Below are positions 6,619-10,571 of a stretch of 10,571 nt of DNA, piece after piece. A program made the position numbers and the translations under genes. The first letter of the stretch is position 1. Each line of letters opens with the position of its first letter. The DNA lies in NCBI GenBank assembly GCA_024636075.1, contig JAGXHS010000133.1, positions 1 to 10,571 of the forward strand, read 5' to 3'. This stretch comes from Propionibacteriaceae bacterium (GTDB lineage: Bacteria > Actinomycetota > Actinomycetes > Propionibacteriales > Propionibacteriaceae). Under the pieces are notes generated by a model that worked only from the letters and a program-made list of their open reading frames with translations, did no database searches and was not told the DNA's origin.

Positions 6619-7553
6619 ACCGGACGCCCCCGGCTCCCGACGCCGGGCGTGCCCTGTTGGAACCGGAGTAACCAGCGATCGTTCTCCCGCACCCACAGCG
6701 AGCTGCGGAGGGTGACCTCCGAGGGGGTCCGCGCCCGCCAACGCAGCAGCATCACATCGGCAGCGAGCCGGTCAGTACCCAGCAGCTCGAAGGTGGGTTG
6801 GACCTCCAGCGGCGCCAGTTCCGCCAAGGTGCGCGACCGGCTCCAGATCCGTCCCGACCGGCCGTGCTCGGTGAACTGGGGATGCAGCAGCGCGGCGAGA
6901 CGGTCACGATCCGTGCGCACCTCACCGGTGAGCAACAACTTCTCCTGTTCGATCACGATCCCTTCATCGCTGGGAGCCGAGGCGGTGCTGCTGAAGAGAT
7001 CGGGGTCGCTGAACAGATCCGGTGCCGGGTGCCCGGCGGCCGACGGTTGTGGCGCTTCGGCTTCGGCGGCGCTGCTCTGCGAGATCTGCGGCTCATCGCC
7101 GAAACCAGGACCGGCGTCCAGCACGGCACCGTCGCGGTAGCTGGTGGCCGCGGCGCGGGCTCGTTCGTCGGCGGCTTCGTTGAGCTGATGGCCGGCGTGC
7201 CCCTTGACCCACTCGAAGCGCACGTCCCGTCCAGCCACTGCGGCGTCGAGCTGCTGCAGCAGATCAAGGTTCTGCACCGGCTTGCCGTCGGACTTGCGCC
7301 AGCCCTTCCGTTTCCACCCCGGCATCCACTTGGTGATCGAGTTGATCACGTACTGGGAGTCACACAGCACGAGCAACTGCTCCTCCACGCCCGCGGTTTG
7401 GCGCAGCAGATCGAGCACCGCCATCAGCTCACCCATGTTGTTGGTGCCTTTGGGCCAGCCCCCGGCAGCCCACCGATCGTCATCGATGTACCATGCCCAG
7501 CCCGCTGGTCCGGGATTGGACAACGACGAGCCGTCGGCAGCTGCAGTGATCAC
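6615..7553 (-). CDS. Ribonuclease HI with C-terminal DUF4440 domain
   Basis: This 312-aa protein cuts the RNA strand of RNA-DNA hybrids through its N-terminal RNase HI domain (1-145). The four catalytic acidic residues are D7 (ADGSSLSNPGP), E42 (NNMGELMA), D65 (CDSQYV) and D129 (NEAADERA), with the catalytic-loop H119 (WVKGHAGH); the tryptophan-rich handle WMPGWKRKGWRKSDGKPV is present at 76-93. A disordered, acidic Ala/Pro-rich linker (145-198) contains two DLFS units. The C-terminal region, about 200-300, resembles DUF4440 of the SnoaL/NTF2-like fold (LLHPQFTEHGRSGRIW, then WLLRFQQGTP). Plain RNase HI has about 155 aa, so this is a fusion of double length. The start is GTG at 7553, because D7 and the first strand follow directly. 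The CPBP stop is 12 bp upstream. The domain assignments are secure for RNase H and good for DUF4440, whose role here is unknown. Confidence 0.92.
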   Translation of the reverse strand: MITAAADGSSLSNPGPAGWAWYIDDDRWAAGGWPKGTNNMGELMAVLDLLRQTAGVEEQLLVLCDSQYVINSITKWMPGWKRKGWRKSDGKPVQNLDLLQQLDAAVAGRDVRFEWVKGHAGHQLNEAADERARAAATSYRDGAVLDAGPGFGDEPQISQSSAAEAEAPQPSAAGHPAPDLFSDPDLFSSTASAPSDEGIVIEQEKLLLTGEVRTDRDRLAALLHPQFTEHGRSGRIWSRSRTLAELAPLEVQPTFELLGTDRLAADVMLLRWRARTPSEVTLRSSLWVRENDRWLLRFQQGTPGVGSRGRPV

Positions 7554-7559
7554 GCTGTC

Positions 7560-7565
7560 AGTCTG
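7560..7565 (-). promoter_or_regulatory. Weak -10-like hexamer before RNase H gene
   Basis: CAGACT on the minus strand sits 6 nt before the GTG at 7553, the same placement as the other leaderless-type elements here, and no Shine-Dalgarno is seen. It is a poor match (C instead of T at the first position) and lies within the tandem CTGACAG copies at the end of the CPBP gene, so expression by read-through from upstream is equally possible. Confidence 0.2.
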
Positions 7566-8546
7566 TCAGCTGTCCTGCCCGACCTGCGCAGGACGGAACG
7601 CGCGACGCCAGATCAGCCACCCGACGAGAAGCATCGGGACCGGCCACCCTGCCCATCCCATGATGGTTGCCCCGACCGTGGAGAAATCATGGTCGGCGGA
7701 ACCCAGCATCAGCGCGAAGGCGAAGACGGAGGAATTGATCGTGCCATGACCCACAGCTGCCGGCCAGACCGATCCGCTGCGTTGCCGCAGCCACGCCAGG
7801 ACGCCGCCGACCACGGTGGTCATCCCGCAAATTATCAGCAGGCCCAGCACCGGTGCACTCGGATAGTTGTAGCCGAGCAGGATCAGCGGAGCGTGCCACA
7901 AGCCCCAGATGACGCCACTGGCCAGCACTGCTCCCAGGTCACCGAGGTCCTCGCGCAGCCGCGGGAACAGGAATCCCCGCCAGCCGATCTCCTCACCCGC
8001 CGCGGGGATCGTGTTGATCAGGGAGCCGAAGACCACCTGGACCACAGTCGCCAGCGCCACGGCGGGCACCGGCCGTCCGAGCGAATCCGCCACCCCGGCG
8101 CTGTCGAACTGGGCACTCAGCGACTCCCGAAGACCGGAGAAGTGCACCACGTCGAAGGTGTAGGTGCCGAGCAGCGCACTGGTGACCTGGGCGGCAAGCA
8201 CCAGCGCGAGGATGACTCCGAGCGCGATCGCCGCCCAACGCACCAGATGGCCCCAGCCACCCGCCCTCGTCACGCCGAGCGGTGCCAACAGCTGCGGGGA
8301 ACGTTCGACGAAGCGCAGCGCGACCACGGCGGCGATGGTGGGGGCGAACATCATCAGAACCGCCAGCGGCATCAGCAGCGGCGAGTCCAGGCCTTCTCCC
8401 AGCCACAGCGGCAGGGCCACGACCCACGCCAGACCGTAGCTGACCAGAACGAAGAGGGCCGTCGACCGGCGGCGGGTGACGGGATCAGCAACGACAGGGG
8501 CCGTCGACCGACGGCGGGCGGCGGGATCAGCTTTCACGGGCTCCAT
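7566..8546 (-). CDS. CPBP family intramembrane glutamic endopeptidase (second copy type)
   Basis: This 326-aa multi-pass membrane protein belongs to the same superfamily as the gene at 2208 but to a different branch. Motifs are GEEIGWRG with E185, E186 and R190; GLWHAP with H218; and GHGTIN with H267 and N271. The W-x-x-W-H-A-P form is the one common in actinobacterial CPBP proteins. A cytoplasmic N terminus of about 32 residues carries two tandem ADPxxRRRSTA units, then TM segments start at about residue 33 (ALFVLVSYGLAWVVALPLWL). I chose the ATG at 8546 (MEPVKADP); a longer open frame reaches 8810 but would overlap the molybdoprotein gene extensively and its translation there is not protein-like. 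No Shine-Dalgarno is visible; coupling to the upstream gene, whose stop is 22 bp away, is possible. The substrate is unknown. Confidence 0.87.
   Translation of the reverse strand: MEPVKADPAARRRSTAPVVADPVTRRRSTALFVLVSYGLAWVVALPLWLGEGLDSPLLMPLAVLMMFAPTIAAVVALRFVERSPQLLAPLGVTRAGGWGHLVRWAAIALGVILALVLAAQVTSALLGTYTFDVVHFSGLRESLSAQFDSAGVADSLGRPVPAVALATVVQVVFGSLINTIPAAGEEIGWRGFLFPRLREDLGDLGAVLASGVIWGLWHAPLILLGYNYPSAPVLGLLIICGMTTVVGGVLAWLRQRSGSVWPAAVGHGTINSSVFAFALMLGSADHDFSTVGATIMGWAGWPVPMLLVGWLIWRRAFRPAQVGQDS
8456..8531 (-). repeat. 42-bp tandem duplication inside the CPBP gene
   Basis: Two 34-bp copies, 8456-8489 and 8498-8531, are identical at 31 of 34 positions and lie 42 bp apart, so the reading frame is kept. 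They encode ADPAARRRSTA and ADPVTRRRSTA, that is two 14-residue units in the cytoplasmic N-terminal tail before the first membrane helix. Confidence 0.85.
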
Positions 8547-8568
8547 TCTGCAACAACATGAAGTGTCA

Positions 8569-10137
8569 TCAGGACACGGACAAGTCGATGCGATGCCAGC
8601 CGGAGGCGCCGTTGGGTGCCGGATTGGCAGACTCGCCGGTCTGCACCTCGCCGCCGCCGGCGACGGCCCGCACCTGTAGTTCATGGTCGCCCGGAGACGC
8701 GTCCCAACGGTAGCTCCACAACCGCCAGGCATCCTCGGATGGTTGCCCCGCAAGCTCCGCCGTTCGCCACGGACCTTGGTCGACACGCACCTCCACCCCC
8801 TCGATGCCACGCTGCTGGGCCCACGCGGCGCCGGCCACCATCACCTCGCCAGCGTCGATGCGGTTGCCGGCACGAGGAACGTCGATCCGGGAGGCAATCT
8901 TGATCGGTCCCAGCGCAGACCATCCTCTGGGCGTCCAATAGCCCTCGTCGGCGTCGAATCGGGTGACTTTCAGCTCTTTCACCCACTTGGTTGCCGACAC
9001 GTAGCCGTACAGTCCGGGAACCACCAGACGCACCGGGAAACCGTGCTGCTGCGGTAGAGGCTCACCGTTCATCCCCACGGCCAGCAGCGCGTTCCGCTCG
9101 TCGGTGAGTGCCTCCAGCGGGGTTCCCGCAGTCCAGCCGTCCACACTGCGCGAGAGCACCATGTCCGCGTCCGGGCTGACTCCGGCACGCGCAAGCAGTT
9201 CGCGCACCGGCCAGCCCAGCCAACGCGCATTCCCGGCCAGGTAGCCACCCACCTGGTTGGAGACACAGGTGAGCGTGACCAGTGCTTCGACGTGCTGTTC
9301 TGCCAGTAGATCGGACATGGTGATGGTCACCTCGCGATCCACCATGCCGTGGACCCGGAGCGACCAGTCGGTTGGATCGACAGCGGGCACGCTGAGTGCG
9401 GTGTCGATCCGGTAGAAGTTGGTGTTCGGCGTGATGTAGCTGGTCTGCCCGGCGACCGTTGCTTCGGCAGCGCTCGGCACCGCGACGGTGCTGCTGGCTC
9501 TGGGCAGCGGGAAGGCTTCCCTGATCCGACGCCTGACCTCCTCGGCGCTGCGGATGGCATGTCCACCCCAGATACCCAGGGCCGAAACGATGGTGATCCC
9601 GACGCCACCGAACAGCAGGCGGCGGCGAGTCGGATCCTTGCCCTGTCCGCCGTCGGTCCCCTGTGGGCTCTCGTCGAGGCCACCTATCCGCGCCGCTCCC
9701 CACAGCAGGATCGCTGCGCCCGCCAGGGCACCGAGTACCGTCGGCGCCGCCAGAAGCACAGGATTGCCGGGACCACTGACGACGGCCAGCGTTCCGGTGA
9801 GTCCCAGCGCCATCCACGCCAGGATTGCCGCGGGCGCCCGCCGCACTGCCAGCACACCGATCGCGGCAGTCAGCAGCGCCAGCACGAGTCCGATCCCCAC
9901 GATGAGGGCAACCTTGTCGCCGGTGCCGAACGTCGAAACGGCCCAGTCCTTCAACCACGGCGGCGTCCGGTCGACGAACTCGGCGCCGATCGCCAGCAGA
10001 GGCGATGCCGTCGCACCAGCGGGCAGGGACCGCTGGGCGATTCCCGCCCCCAGCTCTGCGACGCCAATCGTCGCGGCGCCACTCACCACCCCCCACATCA
10101 TGGCTGTACGGGTTTCGGCTGCACGCTTCAAGCTCAT
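8569..10137 (-). CDS. Five-TM molybdopterin-dependent oxidoreductase (sulfite oxidase fold)
   Basis: This 522-aa membrane-anchored protein carries an extracytoplasmic molybdopterin domain of the sulfite oxidase/MsrP (YedY) superfamily. Hydrophobic segments lie at about 12-34, 75-98, 102-122, 125-148 and 173-194. The last is preceded by TRRRLLFGG (R171-R173), a twin-arginine-like motif, and followed by positive charges (RRRIREAF). The Mo-binding domain begins around 235 with TPNTNFYRIDTALSVP; the probable Mo-ligand cysteine is C291 in LTCVSN, followed by GWPVRELL and FPVRLVVPGLYG. A C-terminal beta domain of the dimerisation type (AWAQQRGIEGVEVRVDQGPW) closes it. The electron donor and substrate are unknown. 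The start is uncertain: I chose the ATG at 10137; a TTG at 10167 would add ten residues. The cdd stop lies 57 bp upstream and the CPBP gene starts 22 bp downstream. Confidence 0.9.
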   Translation of the reverse strand: MSLKRAAETRTAMMWGVVSGAATIGVAELGAGIAQRSLPAGATASPLLAIGAEFVDRTPPWLKDWAVSTFGTGDKVALIVGIGLVLALLTAAIGVLAVRRAPAAILAWMALGLTGTLAVVSGPGNPVLLAAPTVLGALAGAAILLWGAARIGGLDESPQGTDGGQGKDPTRRRLLFGGVGITIVSALGIWGGHAIRSAEEVRRRIREAFPLPRASSTVAVPSAAEATVAGQTSYITPNTNFYRIDTALSVPAVDPTDWSLRVHGMVDREVTITMSDLLAEQHVEALVTLTCVSNQVGGYLAGNARWLGWPVRELLARAGVSPDADMVLSRSVDGWTAGTPLEALTDERNALLAVGMNGEPLPQQHGFPVRLVVPGLYGYVSATKWVKELKVTRFDADEGYWTPRGWSALGPIKIASRIDVPRAGNRIDAGEVMVAGAAWAQQRGIEGVEVRVDQGPWRTAELAGQPSEDAWRLWSYRWDASPGDHELQVRAVAGGGEVQTGESANPAPNGASGWHRIDLSVS

Positions 10138-10180
10138 CAGACCATCGTGCTCGATATGACGCGTCAAACCCAGTGGTCTG
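10138..10180. promoter_or_regulatory. Inverted repeat enclosing a palindrome, upstream of molybdoprotein gene
   Basis: CAGACCA (10138-10144) and TGGTCTG (10174-10180) are perfect 7-bp inverted arms. Between them lies the 10-bp palindrome TGACGCGTCA (10157-10166). The elements are almost concentric and occupy most of the gap between cdd and the molybdoprotein gene, directly next to its ATG. They could be an operator or part of the promoter (TTGACG on the minus strand is a possible -35 box). The arms are short, so chance is a real alternative. Confidence 0.35.
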
Positions 10181-10194
10181 CCCGGAATCCAGCC

Positions 10195-10571
10195 TTACGA
10201 GTTGGTGACGTGCGACAGATCACCTGGACCGAAGGCCTGAGGCAGCACCTGCGACATTGTCAGCACGCCCTCGGGGGTGTCGACGAGCAGGTCGCTTCCA
10301 CCGTGCTCTGACAAGAGTTGGCGGCAGCGCCCACAAGGCATGATCCGCTGACCGGCGCCGTTCGTGCAGGTGAAAGCCACCAGCTTCCCACCCCCGCCAG
10401 CAATCAACTCGGAGACGAGCCCGCACTCGGCACACAGCGTGACTCCGTATGCAGCGTTCTCGACATTGCAGCCGGTCACGATTCGGCCGTCGTCGACCAG
10501 CGCGGCGGCGCCCACCGGATAGTTCGAGTAGGGCGCGTAGGCGAGCGTCGCCATCTCGAGTGCGCGACGCC
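10195..10571 (-). CDS. cdd: Cytidine deaminase, 5'-truncated at window edge
   Basis: This enzyme deaminates (deoxy)cytidine to (deoxy)uridine in pyrimidine salvage, in the cytoplasm, as a small zinc enzyme usually tetrameric. The frame is open to the right edge: codons before the ATG at 10554 read RRALE, and that ATG is internal, because the family has an N-terminal helix before AYAPYSNYPVGAA. The substrate motif GCNVENAAYG, the zinc/catalytic motif CAE in TLCAECG, and the second zinc motif PCGRC are all intact. CAEC rather than the CAER of many bacteria, together with MPCGRCRQLLSEHGG, is what I recall from mycobacterial Cdd. It is the first gene seen of the minus-strand run ending in metG. 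The C terminus ends at the TAA at 10195-10197, so only the first residues are missing. Confidence 0.95.
   Translation of the reverse strand, partial: RRALEMATLAYAPYSNYPVGAAALVDDGRIVTGCNVENAAYGVTLCAECGLVSELIAGGGGKLVAFTCTNGAGQRIMPCGRCRQLLSEHGGSDLLVDTPEGVLTMSQVLPQAFGPGDLSHVTNS

Noticed and set aside
6798..8561. A 587-codon open frame on the + strand, antisense to the RNase H and second CPBP genes
   Set aside because: Its translation is dominated by His, Arg, Gln and Pro as expected from the reverse strand of GC-rich genes, it has no recognisable domain, and both genes beneath it have full catalytic motifs.
9062..10096. A 344-codon open frame on the minus strand in another frame of the molybdoprotein gene
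   Set aside because: It lacks any domain and overlaps the frame containing the TM helices, the RR motif and the Mo-binding cysteine.
1..10571. Horizontally acquired island or mobile element
   Set aside because: No transposase, integrase, tRNA gene, attachment-type repeat or obvious base-composition break was seen; gene content is mostly core metabolism.

Overview
The window is compact, GC-rich chromosomal DNA from an actinomycete (Actinomycetota). Three observations support this: GTG starts, actinobacterial-type MetG and cytidine deaminase sequences, and several genes whose start codon lies 6-7 nt after a -10-like hexamer, as in leaderless transcripts. Some protein types would fit the Propionibacteriales, but I cannot fix the genus from sequence alone. 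No rRNA, tRNA, CRISPR array, insertion sequence, integrase or phage gene is visible. Genes abut or overlap almost everywhere and no gene-free stretch exceeds about 60 bp.

Layout. On the + strand at the left, three genes run in one direction: a 5'-truncated DUF2207 membrane protein (to 1595), a uridine-kinase-like P-loop protein that overlaps or abuts its glycine-rich tail, and a CPBP-family membrane protease (2208-3233) that starts inside the stop codon of the kinase (ATGA overlap). A minus-strand sirtuin gene (3238-4104) converges on this cluster with only 4 bp between stops. A plus-strand YigZ/IMPACT gene (4148-4804) diverges from the sirtuin across 43 bp that appear to carry two back-to-back promoters for leaderless mRNAs. 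The YigZ gene then converges with metG, their 3' ends overlapping by 14 bp.

From 4791 to the right end everything is on the minus strand, read right to left: cytidine deaminase (cdd, 5'-truncated at the window edge), a five-TM molybdopterin oxidoreductase, a second CPBP protease, an RNase HI fused to a DUF4440 domain, and methionyl-tRNA synthetase (metG). Gaps of 57, 22, 12 and 33 bp are compatible with co-transcription, but metG has its own good promoter-like sequence.

The genes do not form an obvious single pathway. Most are housekeeping (nucleotide salvage, tRNA charging, RNA-DNA hybrid removal, protein deacylation) with membrane proteins between them. I found no convincing new multi-gene system. 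The most interesting items are the five-TM molybdoprotein whose last helix looks like an internal Tat signal, the RNase HI-DUF4440 fusion with a duplicated DLF motif in its linker, the SIRT4-like sirtuin, the divergent leaderless promoters, and a near-identical 42-bp tandem duplication at the start of the second CPBP gene.
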